From Chloroflexota bacterium (GTDB lineage: Bacteria; Chloroflexota; Dehalococcoidia; SM23-28-2; RBG-16-64-32), in NCBI GenBank assembly GCA_022565075.1, contig JADFKG010000019.1:1-19435 (forward strand): 19,435 bases of DNA. The letters run 5' to 3'. The stretch's first letter is position 1. Each line of letters starts with the position of its first letter. Under the pieces are notes generated by a model that was not told where the DNA came from, searched no databases, and was given only the letters and a program-made list of their open reading frames with translations. Shown piece after piece: positions 6,384 through 14,277 of the stretch. The position numbers and the translations under genes are program-made.

Positions 6384-7568
6384 ATGAAGACGAGCATCTA
6401 CCTCGACCACGCCGCCACAACCCGACTTCAGCCGAAGGCGTTGGAAGCAATGCTCCCCTACCTCGATGGGCACTTCGGGAACCCATCCGGCATGTACGCG
6501 CTCGGCCGCCAGGCCGCCCGAACGATCGACAACGCCCGCTCGACCGTGGCGTCGCTGCTCGGCGCCCGGCCCCGCGAGATCCTCTTCACTGGCCCCGGAA
6601 CGGAGTCCATCAACGCGGCGATCAAGGGCGTGGCGTCGGCGCAGAAGCAGGCCGGCCTCGGCGACCACGTCGTCACGACGACGCTCGAGCACCACGCCGT
6701 CCTCCATTCCTGTGAGTACCTGGAGAAGTTCGGCTTCACGGTGACGCAGGCGCCTGTCGACCGCTACGGCATCGTCAGTCCGGACGCCATCGCCGAGGCG
6801 ATGAACGAGCGCACAGTGCTCGTGAGCGTCATGCTCGCCAACAACGAGATCGGAACGATTCAACCGCTCCCAGAGATCTCGCGAGCCGTGCGCGCGCGGG
6901 CGAAGTCTCTGGGGCGCAGCGTCGTGCTACACACCGACGCGGTGCAGGGCGCGAACGCACTCGACCTGGACGTGGACCGGCTGGGCGTCGACCTGCTGAG
7001 CCTGTCGGCGCACAAGTTCGGCGGGCCCAAGGGTTCAGGCGTGCTCTACATGCGACGCGGCACGCCGTTCCTGGCGCAGATGAGCGGCGGCGGTCAGGAA
7101 CGCCAGCGCCGCGCCGGTACGGAGAACGTGGCCTCTATCGTCGGCCTGGCAACGGCGCTAGAGGAGGTACAGAGCCACCGCGACGACTACACGAGCGCCT
7201 GCCGTGGCTTGACCACGCAGCTGGTCGAGGGCGTCCTGCGCACGATCGACGGGGCGAAATTGACCGGCCACCCGGAGATGCGCCTGCCGAACAACGCTCA
7301 CTTCAGCTTCGAGGGTGCGCGGTCTGACACGATGCTCGACGCGCTGGACAAGCTGGGCATCGCGGCCAGCGCCGGCAGCGCCTGCAATTCAGCGACGTGG
7401 GAGCCCTCGCATGTGCTCGCGGCCACGGGCATGCCGTTGCGCCGCGCCGTTGGCGCGCTCCGGCTCACCGTCGGACCGGAGAACACGGCCCAAGAGATGG
7501 AGCTCGTCCTCTCTGTCCTTCCCGATGTCGTGGCAGCGTCTCGGGCCGCCGCAGCGCGCCACGAATAG
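6384..7568 (+). CDS. Class I cysteine desulfurase (NifS/IscS-like)
   Basis: 394 residues, close to the usual 380-405. The PLP aminotransferase class V fold is clear: YLDHAATT (6-13), FGNPSGMY (31-38), LEHHAVLHS (101-109) with the active-site His, LANNEIGTIQP (151-161), HTDAVQGA (183-190) and SAHKFGGPKG (208-217) with K211 as the PLP lysine. RRAGTENVASIVG (242-254) is also typical. The catalytic cysteine is C334 in SAGSACNSATWEPSHVL; the long loop after it is the class I form. The enzyme takes sulfur from cysteine as a persulfide for Fe-S clusters, thio-modified tRNA or other sulfur carriers. No iscU, thiI or mnmA lies beside it, so the acceptor is unknown. No Shine-Dalgarno sequence is visible before ATG 6384. 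The next gene has its own promoter. Confidence 0.93.
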   Translation: MKTSIYLDHAATTRLQPKALEAMLPYLDGHFGNPSGMYALGRQAARTIDNARSTVASLLGARPREILFTGPGTESINAAIKGVASAQKQAGLGDHVVTTTLEHHAVLHSCEYLEKFGFTVTQAPVDRYGIVSPDAIAEAMNERTVLVSVMLANNEIGTIQPLPEISRAVRARAKSLGRSVVLHTDAVQGANALDLDVDRLGVDLLSLSAHKFGGPKGSGVLYMRRGTPFLAQMSGGGQERQRRAGTENVASIVGLATALEEVQSHRDDYTSACRGLTTQLVEGVLRTIDGAKLTGHPEMRLPNNAHFSFEGARSDTMLDALDKLGIAASAGSACNSATWEPSHVLAATGMPLRRAVGALRLTVGPENTAQEMELVLSVLPDVVAASRAAAARHE

Positions 7569-7581
7569 CGCCACTTACCAC

Positions 7582-7611
7582 TTGCCCCGGCCCGCTGTCG
7601 ATCACTATCAT
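7582..7611 (+). promoter_or_regulatory. Sigma70-like promoter for the unknown 415-residue protein gene
   Basis: TTGCCC (7582-7587) and TATCAT (7606-7611) are 18 bp apart. The -10 matches at 5 of 6 bases and the -35 at 4 of 6. The start site near 7618 leaves a leader of about 37 nt containing AGGAGGTG before the TTG start at 7655. Confidence 0.55.
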
Positions 7612-7654
7612 CGCCCCATCGAACTGAGCCCTCCGCACGGACAGGAGGTGGCCA

Positions 7655-8902
7655 TTGCCACAGTCACCCACCCCAACCGCCTCTTCGAACGCACCGGAAA
7701 CGTACGACGCGCTCGAAGTCCTCGCCTTCGCGCTGACCGCACCCAACCAGCGGGAACTGTCATCGGCCGAGATAAGAGACCGGATCCGCGAGCTTCATGA
7801 GAAGGCCGGACGGCGCCGTCACGACGCCTGCCGCGACCTCGTAGAGCGCCTCGCTCCCCTGGCCGGCGCAGACGAGGGCGCGCTCGCCGACGCCGCCCAC
7901 CTCTGCCAAACTGAGCCCGCCGCGCTGGCCGAGGACATTTATGCGCTGCGGTCGTTCGCCTCCGATCCGAAGGGCGCCGTCGCCGTTGCGGAGATGCAGC
8001 GCTACCTGACCGAGGCGTTCGTGCCGAAGTCCGAGCCAGAGCTAGCGCTGGACCGGGCGATCGCGATCGGGCAGGTTTCGTTCAGCGTGCTCATCGCCGA
8101 CCGAGAACGCGCCCAAAGGGGCCGGCAGTCACCAGCGAAAGAACGCGCCGTCGCCGAGGAGGAGGTTGCTTACGGCGTATTCGTCACCGACCCACAGCGA
8201 ATGCGCACTGCGGAACTAGCGTTCAACCACTTCCGGGGCGTTTACGCACGCCGCTACGAGGACTTCCACGCGGCGTACTGGACGGCGTCTTCGCGTCTGC
8301 ACGCCCGCTTGCTGGAAGCAGGCCGCGAGGTGCAGGCGCTGACGCGTCTGAACAGCCTCGTGGAGCTCGGCGCAGCGGTGGGCGAGTCCACGATCAGCGC
8401 TCACGAAGAGCTGATCGCAGCGACAACGGCCTGCGAGCCGGGGGCCGACTTCGCCAGCGTCCTCAAGACGGCCACGGCCTGCCCCGCCTGCCATTTGCGG
8501 CTGGGCGCGGCCGACCACGCCGAGGCCGTCGGCGCGGTGCTGAAACGGCTATCGCAGTCTGTCGAGCAACAGCTGAGCCGGCTGTCCTCCGTGGCCGTAC
8601 GGGCGATCCTGGAGCGCAGCAGCGACCCACGCGTAGAGCGCTTCCTGAAGGTGGTGCAGGCGGCACAGATCACGACGCTGACCGAAATCCTGGATGATGA
8701 GCTAGTCGGCTACCTGAGACGGTTCCTCCTCGAAGCGCGCATCAGCACGCTGCTCGAGCCGATCTTCGACCACGTGCAGCAAGGCGGCGCCAACGACGAG
8801 GCGGCGACGCGGGAGGCCCTGGAGAAGCTGGCGGACGTGCTGCACCGCGCGATACGCGGTGCCGGGCAGAGGCCGAGCGACGAGGGCGAGCCTGCGAGGT
8901 AG
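7655..8902 (+). CDS. Unknown 415-residue helical protein with a CxxC zinc-like motif
   Basis: The TTG at 7655 is supported by a strong AGGAGGTG ending 4 bases before it. I do not recognise the protein with confidence. It appears almost wholly alpha-helical and soluble, without signal peptide or membrane segment. It has an N-terminal helical part (15-150), a helix-rich part with AFNHFRGVYARRYEDFHAAYW (189-209), and C260, C276 and C279-H280 (CPACH) that could hold a zinc ion. A long C-terminal helical region (285-375) is rich in Leu heptads: QSVEQQLSRLSSVAV and LTEILDDELVGYLRRFL. The order of Y/H-rich helix, Cys cluster and terminal helices recalls the C-terminal part of large DUF6079-type P-loop proteins of defence loci, but there is no ATPase here and the resemblance is from memory. 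Its own promoter makes co-regulation with the upstream desulfurase uncertain. Confidence 0.8.
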   Translation: MPQSPTPTASSNAPETYDALEVLAFALTAPNQRELSSAEIRDRIRELHEKAGRRRHDACRDLVERLAPLAGADEGALADAAHLCQTEPAALAEDIYALRSFASDPKGAVAVAEMQRYLTEAFVPKSEPELALDRAIAIGQVSFSVLIADRERAQRGRQSPAKERAVAEEEVAYGVFVTDPQRMRTAELAFNHFRGVYARRYEDFHAAYWTASSRLHARLLEAGREVQALTRLNSLVELGAAVGESTISAHEELIAATTACEPGADFASVLKTATACPACHLRLGAADHAEAVGAVLKRLSQSVEQQLSRLSSVAVRAILERSSDPRVERFLKVVQAAQITTLTEILDDELVGYLRRFLLEARISTLLEPIFDHVQQGGANDEAATREALEKLADVLHRAIRGAGQRPSDEGEPAR

Positions 8903-8920
8903 ACGCTCTCGTAGAACGCC

Positions 8921-8955
8921 ACCCGTCACCTGTCACCCGTCTCCCGTCTCCCGTA
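8921..8955 (+). repeat. Five tandem heptamers (WCCYGTC) in the pth promoter region
   Basis: The sequence from 8921 reads ACCCGTC, ACCTGTC, ACCCGTC, TCCCGTC, TCCCGTA in unbroken 7-bp register. It fills the space between the previous gene and the -10 of pth and includes the putative -35. CGTAGAA occurs on both sides (8910-8916 and 8952-8958). Confidence 0.9.
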
Positions 8956-8959
8956 GAAT
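8930..8959 (+). promoter_or_regulatory. Promoter of pth-mfd, predicted leaderless
   Basis: CTGTCA (8930-8935), TAGAAT (8954-8959), spacer 18 bp. The GTG start at 8966 lies 6 bp after the -10, at the expected transcription start. There is no Shine-Dalgarno sequence. The -35 lies within the heptamer repeats, so copy-number change would alter spacer length. Confidence 0.55.
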
Positions 8960-8965
8960 GGCGGC

Positions 8966-9556
8966 GTGGCCAATGACCGCTGGCTGATCGCCGGCCTGGG
9001 CAACCCCGGCGCCGAGTACTCGCACAACCGTCACAACGTCGGCTACTGGTGCATCAACCGCCTCGCGCGGCTGCACGGCATCAAGATCAAGGCCAAGACG
9101 CTGGCCACGCTGGGCGAAGGTGAGGTGCGCGGCGTGCCCGCCGTCCTGCTCAAGCCGCGGACCTACATGAACAAGAGCGGCGAGGCGATCGGACCGGCCC
9201 TGCGCCGCTGGAAGATCGACCCGACACACCTCATCGTCGTCTACGACGAACTCGACCTGCCGGCGGGCCGCGTGCGCATCAAGCCCGGCGGCGGCAGCGG
9301 CGGCCACAACGGCATCAAGTCGATCATCGCCGCCGCCGGCAGCCAGGACTTCGCGCGCATTCGCGTCGGCATCGGCCGGCCGCACGTCGACGGCGAGCCG
9401 ACGTGGGAGCCGAAGCACGTGGCGGACTACGTCCTGAGCGACCCTTCGCCGCAGATGGTGAAAACGCTGCAAGATGCCGCCAAGCGCGCCACGGAAGCCG
9501 TGGAGACGATCATCACAGAGGGCGTCGAGGACGCGATGAACGAGTACAACAGGTAG
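8966..9556 (+). CDS. pth: Peptidyl-tRNA hydrolase
   Basis: 196 residues from GTG 8966, the normal length for bacterial Pth1. GLGNPG (10-15) with N13, NRHNVG (21-26) with catalytic H23, KPRTYMNKSG (63-72) with N69, VYDELDLPAG (92-101) with D94 and GGSGGHNGIKSI (109-120) with N115 cover all active-site positions known from the E. coli enzyme. It releases peptides from peptidyl-tRNA dropped by ribosomes and recycles the tRNA; it is usually essential. The start is fixed by the family N-terminus and by the promoter -10 six bases upstream. It is followed 85 bp later by mfd, an order also seen in Firmicutes. Confidence 0.97.
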   Translation: MANDRWLIAGLGNPGAEYSHNRHNVGYWCINRLARLHGIKIKAKTLATLGEGEVRGVPAVLLKPRTYMNKSGEAIGPALRRWKIDPTHLIVVYDELDLPAGRVRIKPGGGSGGHNGIKSIIAAAGSQDFARIRVGIGRPHVDGEPTWEPKHVADYVLSDPSPQMVKTLQDAAKRATEAVETIITEGVEDAMNEYNR

Positions 9557-9561
9557 CGCGG

Positions 9562-9567
9562 TACAAT
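9562..9567 (+). promoter_or_regulatory. Possible -10 element before mfd
   Basis: TACAAT matches the -10 consensus at 5 of 6 bases, but I see no good -35 at 16-18 bp. If used, the transcript would start near 9574 and carry the hairpin at 9592-9617 in its leader. Confidence 0.3.
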
Positions 9568-9591
9568 AGGGACAAGCGAATAGCACCCGGA

Positions 9592-9617
9592 AGGGGCCTC
9601 GATCGGTCGAGGCCCCT
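9592..9617 (+). other. Strong hairpin between pth and mfd
   Basis: AGGGGCCTCGA (9592-9602) and TCGAGGCCCCT (9607-9617) form a perfect 11-bp stem with a TCGG loop. It is followed by AAAAGCG rather than a T-run on either strand, so it is not a classical intrinsic terminator. It ends 24 bp before the mfd ATG, which has no Shine-Dalgarno sequence. It may be a 3' end or processing signal for pth, or an mfd leader element. Confidence 0.7.
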
Positions 9618-9641
9618 AAAAGCGTTGTTCGCCGCCAACTA

Positions 9642-12600
9642 ATGGACCTTTCTGCGCTACTGACGCTCATCGACGAGACGGCCCGCCTGGGACGCCTGCG
9701 AGAGGCGCTGCGCCCGTCTGGGCGGGGCACCTCCGCGCGCGCCGTCGCCGGCATCAACGACGCCGCCAAGCCCGCCGCGCTCGCCGCGCTCGTGGCGGAC
9801 GAGGAACGGCCTGTCCTCATCCTTACCGGGCGCCCGGCGCGCGCCGAGGTGCTCGCCGAGGAGCTCGCGGCCTGGCTCGGCCCGTCCGCTGGCGATGCCA
9901 AGCGCGTGCTCTTCTTCCCGGAGCGTGACGCGTTGCCTTACGAGCGTCTGGCGCCCGCGCGCGAGACGGTACGCGATCGCTTGAACGCCGTCATCGCGCT
10001 GGCCGAGGAACGACCCTGCGTGATCGTGGCGTCGGCGCTGGCACTGGCCCAGCGGACGCTCTCGCCGGATGACCTCACCCGTTCCGTGCTGGACCTGCGG
10101 CCGGGACAGCGGCTGGAGATGGAAGCGTTTCTGCGGGAGCTGGCGCGCCTTGGCTATACGATGGAGCCTCTCGTCCAGGAGGCCAGCGAGGCGAGCCGCC
10201 GCGGCGGCATCGTCGACGTCTTCCCACCGACCGCGCAGGCGCCCCTGCGCATTGAGTTCTTCGGCGACGAGATCGAGAGCATCCGAACCTTCAGCGCCTC
10301 GACGCAGCGCACGTCGAGATCGGTCGAGGAAGCGCGCATCGTGCCCGCGCAAGAGCTACTGCCTTCCGAGGCCGACGACTGGCTCGCGCCCCTGTCGAAG
10401 CTCGGCCTCAAGAAGATGCCGGACGAAGCGCGCGAACGGATCGAGGAAGAGCTGACGCTGCTGCGAGACGGCGCGTCGTTCAAGGAACGTGACTTCTACG
10501 TGCAGTTCCTCGCGCCGTGCTCGCTGCTCGACCACCTGCCCGCGGGTGCGCTGCTGGTCGTCGACGAAGAGGCTGACGTGCAGACGGCGATCGAGGAAGC
10601 CGAGGCGCAGGGCGAGGCGACACGCAAGGAGCTGGAGGCCGCCGGCGAGATACCTTACGGTCTGCCGCCGACGCTCGAAGCGTGGCCCGAAGTCCGCCGA
10701 CAGATCCAGGCCACGGGTCGGGTGCTGACGCTCGCGCGCTGGGCGATGCCCACGGACGGGGAGACGAGCGCCGAAGAGGGCGATGCGATCCTACTCCCCT
10801 TCGTCGGATCGGGCGCGTACGCCGGGCAGCTGCGCAAGCTGGCAACGGAGGTGGCGCAGGGCGTGCGATCGGGACGGCGGTTCGTGATCGTCTCGCAGCA
10901 GGCAGAGCGCCTGGCGGAGCTGCTCGAGGAAGAGGACGCGCACGCCACGGTGGGCGGCGACCTCGTCAGTCCGCCGCCAAACCTCTCGCTCGTGCAGGGA
11001 TCGCTGCAGAACGGCTGGAAGCTGGGCACGGCCGGCGAGCTGACGCTGCTCACCGACAGCGAGGTGTTCGGCTTCGTAAAGCAGCGGCGCGCGCCACCAA
11101 AGAAGGCCGTGAACCGCGAGGCGTTCCTCGCCGACCTGACGCAGGGCGCCTACGTCGTGCACATCGACCACGGCATCGGCCGCTTCGCCGGGCTGATCCG
11201 CCGCACTACCGACGGCAACGAACGCGAGTACCTGGAGCTGCACTACGCGGAGGGCGACCGGCTGTTCGTGCCGACCGATCAGCTGGACCGCGTCAGCCGC
11301 TACATCGGCCCGTCGGACAAGCAGCCGACGCCAACTCGGCTGGGCGCGGGCGACTGGCAGCGCGCGAAGCAGCGGGCGCGGCGAGCGGTGGCTGCGCTGG
11401 CGAAGGACCTCCTCCAGCTCTACGCCTCACGTGAGGTGATGCCCGGCTATGCCTACCCGCCGGACAGCGCCTGGCAGGCCGAGCTGGACGCCAGCTTCCC
11501 CTACGTCGAGACGCCTGACCAGCTCGCCGCCATCAGCGCCGTGAAGCACGACATGGAATCGCCCCGGCCGATGGACCGCCTCGTCTGCGGCGACGTCGGC
11601 TACGGCAAGACGGAGGTCGCGCTGCGGGCCGCCTTCAAGGCCGTGATGGACGGCCGGCAGGTGGCCGTGCTCGTGCCAACGACTGTCCTGGCCCAGCAGC
11701 ACTTCAACACGTTCCGCGAGCGACTCGCCGCCTTCCCGGTGCGCATCGAAGTGCTCTCCCGGCTACGCAGCCACGCGGAGCAGAAACGGATCGTCGAGTC
11801 GCTGCAACAGGGCACGACCGACATCGTCATCGGCACGCACCGGTTGCTGCAGAAAGACATCCGCTTCCAGGAGCTGGGTCTCGTGGTGATCGACGAAGAG
11901 CAGCGCTTCGGCGTCGCGAACAAGGAGTTCCTGAAGGAGATGCGCCGCGAGGTCGACGTCCTCACCCTCTCGGCGACGCCCATCCCCCGCACGCTGTACA
12001 TGGCGCTGGGCGGCATCCGCGACATGTCCACCATGGAGACTCCACCGGAGGAACGCCTGCCGATCAAGACCTACGTCTCGCAGACGGACGACCGCCTCAT
12101 CCGGGAGGCCATCGCGCGCGAGCTGGAGCGCGGCGGGCAAGTCTACTTCGTGCACAACCGCGTGCACAGCATCGAGATGATCGCCGGCAAGCTTCGCGAT
12201 CTCGTCCCGGAAGCGCGCATCGGCATCGGACACGGACAGATGGACGAGCGAGAGCTGGCGCGAACGATGGAGGACTTCACGCACGGCCGCACGGACGTCC
12301 TCGTCTGTACGACGATCATCGAGTCGGGCCTCGACATCCCGAACGTCAACACGATCATCATCAACCAGGCGGACCGGCTGGGGCTGGCGCAGCTCTACCA
12401 GCTTCGCGGACGCGTGGGCCGCGGCGCCCACCGCGCCTACGCCTATCTGCTCTACGAGAAGAACAAGCGCCTGACCGAGACCGCGAAGGCGCGCCTGCAG
12501 ACGATCTTCGAGGCGACGGAGCTGGGCGCCGGCTTCCAGATCGCCCAGCGCGACCTCGAGATCCGGGGCGCCGGCAACCTGCTGGGCGCGGAGCAGAGCG

Positions 12601-13178
12601 GCTACATGGCGGCGATCGGCTTCGACCTTTACATCAAGCTGCTCTCGGGCGCCGTCGAGCGGATGCGGGCGCTGATGCGCGGCGAGACGCCGCCACCCGA
12701 ACGTGAAGGCGTTGAGGTGTCGATCGACCTGCCGCTGTCGGCGCACCTGCCGCCGTCATACGTTCCCGACCTGAACCTGCGGCTCGCCGTCTACCAGCGG
12801 CTGAGCGCGGCAGAAGACCCGGCGGCAGTGGAGACGATCGGGCAGGAGATGGTCGATCGTTTCGGCGAGCCGCCGCCGCTGGCCCACAACTTGCTCTACG
12901 TCGTGACGCTGCGGTCGCTGGCAAAGCTCGGCGGCGTGCAGTCGATCATCGCCGAGGGCGCCACCGCCGTCGTCAAGATGGAGGCCGGCGAGACGCTGCC
13001 GACCGCGGCCCTGGAGGAGACGGCACCACGCGGCGTGCAGGTGGGCCGCACGATGATGCACGTGGAGCTGGACGAGGGCTGGCGGGACCGGCTACGCCAG
13101 GCACTCGAGCTGCTCGTGGCAGCGAGGGCGGAGGAATCCGCGGAGAACGCAGACGCAGCGCCGGTTGACACTAATTAG
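9642..13178 (+). CDS. mfd: Transcription-repair coupling factor
   Basis: 1178 residues, full length for Mfd. The N-terminal UvrB-like region (about 1-400) includes FFPERDALPYERLAPARETVRDR and the YTMEPLVQEASEASRRGGIVDVFPP segment. The RNA-polymerase-interaction domain follows (about 490-570: GAYVVHIDHGIGRFAGL, EYLELHYAEGDRLFVP). The RecG-like translocase comes next, with Walker A GDVGYGKTEVA near residue 650, DEEQ (VIDEEQRFG) near 750, SATPIPRTLYMALGGIRDMS near 780, and HNRVHSIE and LRGRVGRGAHRAYAYLLY in the second RecA lobe. A TRCF C-terminal domain ends the protein. Mfd pushes stalled RNA polymerase off DNA lesions and recruits UvrA for repair. The first ATG is used; there is no Shine-Dalgarno site, and only a hairpin lies upstream. 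The final 20 residues are Ala/Glu/Asp-rich and not conserved. Confidence 0.97.
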   Translation: MDLSALLTLIDETARLGRLREALRPSGRGTSARAVAGINDAAKPAALAALVADEERPVLILTGRPARAEVLAEELAAWLGPSAGDAKRVLFFPERDALPYERLAPARETVRDRLNAVIALAEERPCVIVASALALAQRTLSPDDLTRSVLDLRPGQRLEMEAFLRELARLGYTMEPLVQEASEASRRGGIVDVFPPTAQAPLRIEFFGDEIESIRTFSASTQRTSRSVEEARIVPAQELLPSEADDWLAPLSKLGLKKMPDEARERIEEELTLLRDGASFKERDFYVQFLAPCSLLDHLPAGALLVVDEEADVQTAIEEAEAQGEATRKELEAAGEIPYGLPPTLEAWPEVRRQIQATGRVLTLARWAMPTDGETSAEEGDAILLPFVGSGAYAGQLRKLATEVAQGVRSGRRFVIVSQQAERLAELLEEEDAHATVGGDLVSPPPNLSLVQGSLQNGWKLGTAGELTLLTDSEVFGFVKQRRAPPKKAVNREAFLADLTQGAYVVHIDHGIGRFAGLIRRTTDGNEREYLELHYAEGDRLFVPTDQLDRVSRYIGPSDKQPTPTRLGAGDWQRAKQRARRAVAALAKDLLQLYASREVMPGYAYPPDSAWQAELDASFPYVETPDQLAAISAVKHDMESPRPMDRLVCGDVGYGKTEVALRAAFKAVMDGRQVAVLVPTTVLAQQHFNTFRERLAAFPVRIEVLSRLRSHAEQKRIVESLQQGTTDIVIGTHRLLQKDIRFQELGLVVIDEEQRFGVANKEFLKEMRREVDVLTLSATPIPRTLYMALGGIRDMSTMETPPEERLPIKTYVSQTDDRLIREAIARELERGGQVYFVHNRVHSIEMIAGKLRDLVPEARIGIGHGQMDERELARTMEDFTHGRTDVLVCTTIIESGLDIPNVNTIIINQADRLGLAQLYQLRGRVGRGAHRAYAYLLYEKNKRLTETAKARLQTIFEATELGAGFQIAQRDLEIRGAGNLLGAEQSGYMAAIGFDLYIKLLSGAVERMRALMRGETPPPEREGVEVSIDLPLSAHLPPSYVPDLNLRLAVYQRLSAAEDPAAVETIGQEMVDRFGEPPPLAHNLLYVVTLRSLAKLGGVQSIIAEGATAVVKMEAGETLPTAALEETAPRGVQVGRTMMHVELDEGWRDRLRQALELLVAARAEESAENADAAPVDTN

Positions 13179-13193
13179 CGCTGCGTTTAGCCT
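13165..13193 (+). promoter_or_regulatory. Promoter inside the mfd 3' end, predicted leaderless
   Basis: A perfect TTGACA (13165-13170) in the last codons of mfd is followed after 17 bp by TAGCCT (13188-13193), a weak -10. Transcription would start at about 13200-13202, on the GTG start of the next gene, which has no Shine-Dalgarno sequence. Confidence 0.45.
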
Positions 13194-13201
13194 TATTCCT
13201 C

Positions 13202-14017
13202 GTGAGTGAATTTACGCGGAATCGTCAGGGAGGCGACCCGCTCGCCCTGGGTTCAGGAGTCAACCGCCTGGATCGTGTAATCGTACTGGCGGCTGTCCTC
13301 GCCCTTGGCATGGTCGCTTATCTGGCCGTCGAGCCGACCCAGGACTGGCTCCTGCTCCTCCTCGCCGGCCTCGCCGCCATCGCCACCGACAGCGTCGTCC
13401 GCAACCATCCGCGCGCGGACTTCCACGGGGTGGACGAGACGGCGCTCTATCTCTTTGTGCCGGTGCTGTTCACGCTGGGCCTCGGCCTCTTTCTCGAGGA
13501 CGTCGTCGGCGGGTACGAGACCGTCGCCATCGGTCTCGTCTCAGTGATCCCCTTCTGGGCGATCCTGCGCGCCGAGTACGAATCCGTCGACCGCCTCGCT
13601 CCGTCGTACCAGTCGACGCGGCTCGTCCTCAACATCGCGACCTACGTCACCGCGTTCCTCTTCTTCGCCACGATCTACGACTTCGAGCTGAGCCTCGTGA
13701 CGTCGTCGTTCGCCGCGGGCACCGTCAGCGTCCTGCTGGCGATCGAGATACTGCGCGAGAAGGGCCTGGACACGACGCGGACGATACTCTACGCGCTGGC
13801 GATCGGCGGCATGATCGCCGAAGCCGCCTGGGCCACACACTTCCTGCCCCTGGAGGAGAGCGCAGCGGCTGTTTTCCTGCTGCTGACCTTCTACCTGACG
13901 ACGGGACTCATGCACAACCACCTCGGCGGCAAGCTCACCCCCCAGACCGCCACAGAGTTCGCCGGTGTCGGCGCACTCGGCGTCGTCATCATCGCCATCT
14001 CGCACTTCGCGAACTAG
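13202..14017 (+). CDS. Multi-pass membrane protein of unknown function
   Basis: 271 residues from GTG 13202, which is placed 24 bp after mfd and just after a predicted promoter. A short polar N-terminus (1-22) is followed by about eight or nine hydrophobic stretches. They start near VIVLAAVLALGMVAYLAV (27-44), WLLLLLAGLAAIATDSVV and YLFVPVLFTLGLGLFL, and end with FAGVGALGVVIIAISHFA at the C-terminus. Loops are short and carry few conserved-looking charges: RNHPRADFHGVDE after the second helix and EILREKGLDTTR between later helices. I see no transporter, enzyme or sensor motif, so I give no function. Position next to mfd may reflect a conserved gene order rather than a shared task. No terminator is apparent after it. 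Confidence 0.85.
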   Translation: MSEFTRNRQGGDPLALGSGVNRLDRVIVLAAVLALGMVAYLAVEPTQDWLLLLLAGLAAIATDSVVRNHPRADFHGVDETALYLFVPVLFTLGLGLFLEDVVGGYETVAIGLVSVIPFWAILRAEYESVDRLAPSYQSTRLVLNIATYVTAFLFFATIYDFELSLVTSSFAAGTVSVLLAIEILREKGLDTTRTILYALAIGGMIAEAAWATHFLPLEESAAAVFLLLTFYLTTGLMHNHLGGKLTPQTATEFAGVGALGVVIIAISHFAN

Positions 14018-14076
14018 ACCTCGCCCCGCTTCTAATCCGCTCCGCGCCCCGTGTTCCACGCCCTTTCCTTGCGTGC

Positions 14077-14082
14077 TAGCAT
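14077..14082 (+). promoter_or_regulatory. Possible -10 of tRNA-Pro
   Basis: TAGCAT lies 11 bp before the mature 5' end of the tRNA. The -35 region (TTCCAC near 14054) is poor, so the call rests on position. Confidence 0.3.
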
Positions 14083-14093
14083 TGTGCATGGTT

Positions 14094-14171
14094 CGGGGCG
14101 TGGCGCAGTCCGGTTAGCGCACCTGACTGGGGGTCAGGAGGTCCTCGGTTCGAATCCGAGCGCCCCGACCA
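14094..14171 (+). tRNA. tRNA-Pro (anticodon GGG), CCA encoded
   Basis: All four arms fold: acceptor CGGGGCG / CGCCCCG, D-stem GCGC / GCGC with AGTCCGGTTA loop, anticodon stem CCTGA / TCAGG around CTGGGGG (anticodon GGG at 14129-14131), and T-stem CTCGG / CCGAG with TTCGAAT loop. Discriminator A is followed by a genomically encoded CCA (14169-14171). It reads proline codons CCC and CCU. I see no repeat of its 3' end elsewhere in the window, so there is no sign of an integrated element here. Confidence 0.97.
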
Positions 14172-14177
14172 GCAACG

Positions 14178-14193
14178 CCCAGCAAGGGCTGGG
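14178..14193 (+). other. Short hairpin downstream of tRNA-Pro
   Basis: CCCAGC / GCTGGG with an AAGG loop begins 7 bases after the tRNA CCA. It lacks a T-run, so it may only assist tRNA 3' processing or termination. The rest of 14194-14275 shows nothing I can support. Confidence 0.4.
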
Positions 14194-14277
14194 AACCGCT
14201 CGACCGGCGGCCCCATCAGAGTTCGACGGCTCGTCGCTCGTACAGTCGTCATGGCTCCATCTCACCCTCCGCCAGGC

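Noticed and set aside
9403..9642. Small plus-strand frame overlapping the end of pth
   Set aside because: It is out of frame with pth, Arg-rich and spans the intergenic hairpin; no start signal supports it.
11763..12746. Minus-strand open frame of over 300 codons inside mfd
   Set aside because: Composition is Arg/Asp/Leu repetitive and there is no SD or family motif; it is a shadow of conserved Mfd helicase codons.
14094..14171. tRNA-Pro as an attachment site for an integrated element including the membrane operon
   Set aside because: No second copy of the tRNA 3' end and no integrase are visible in the window.
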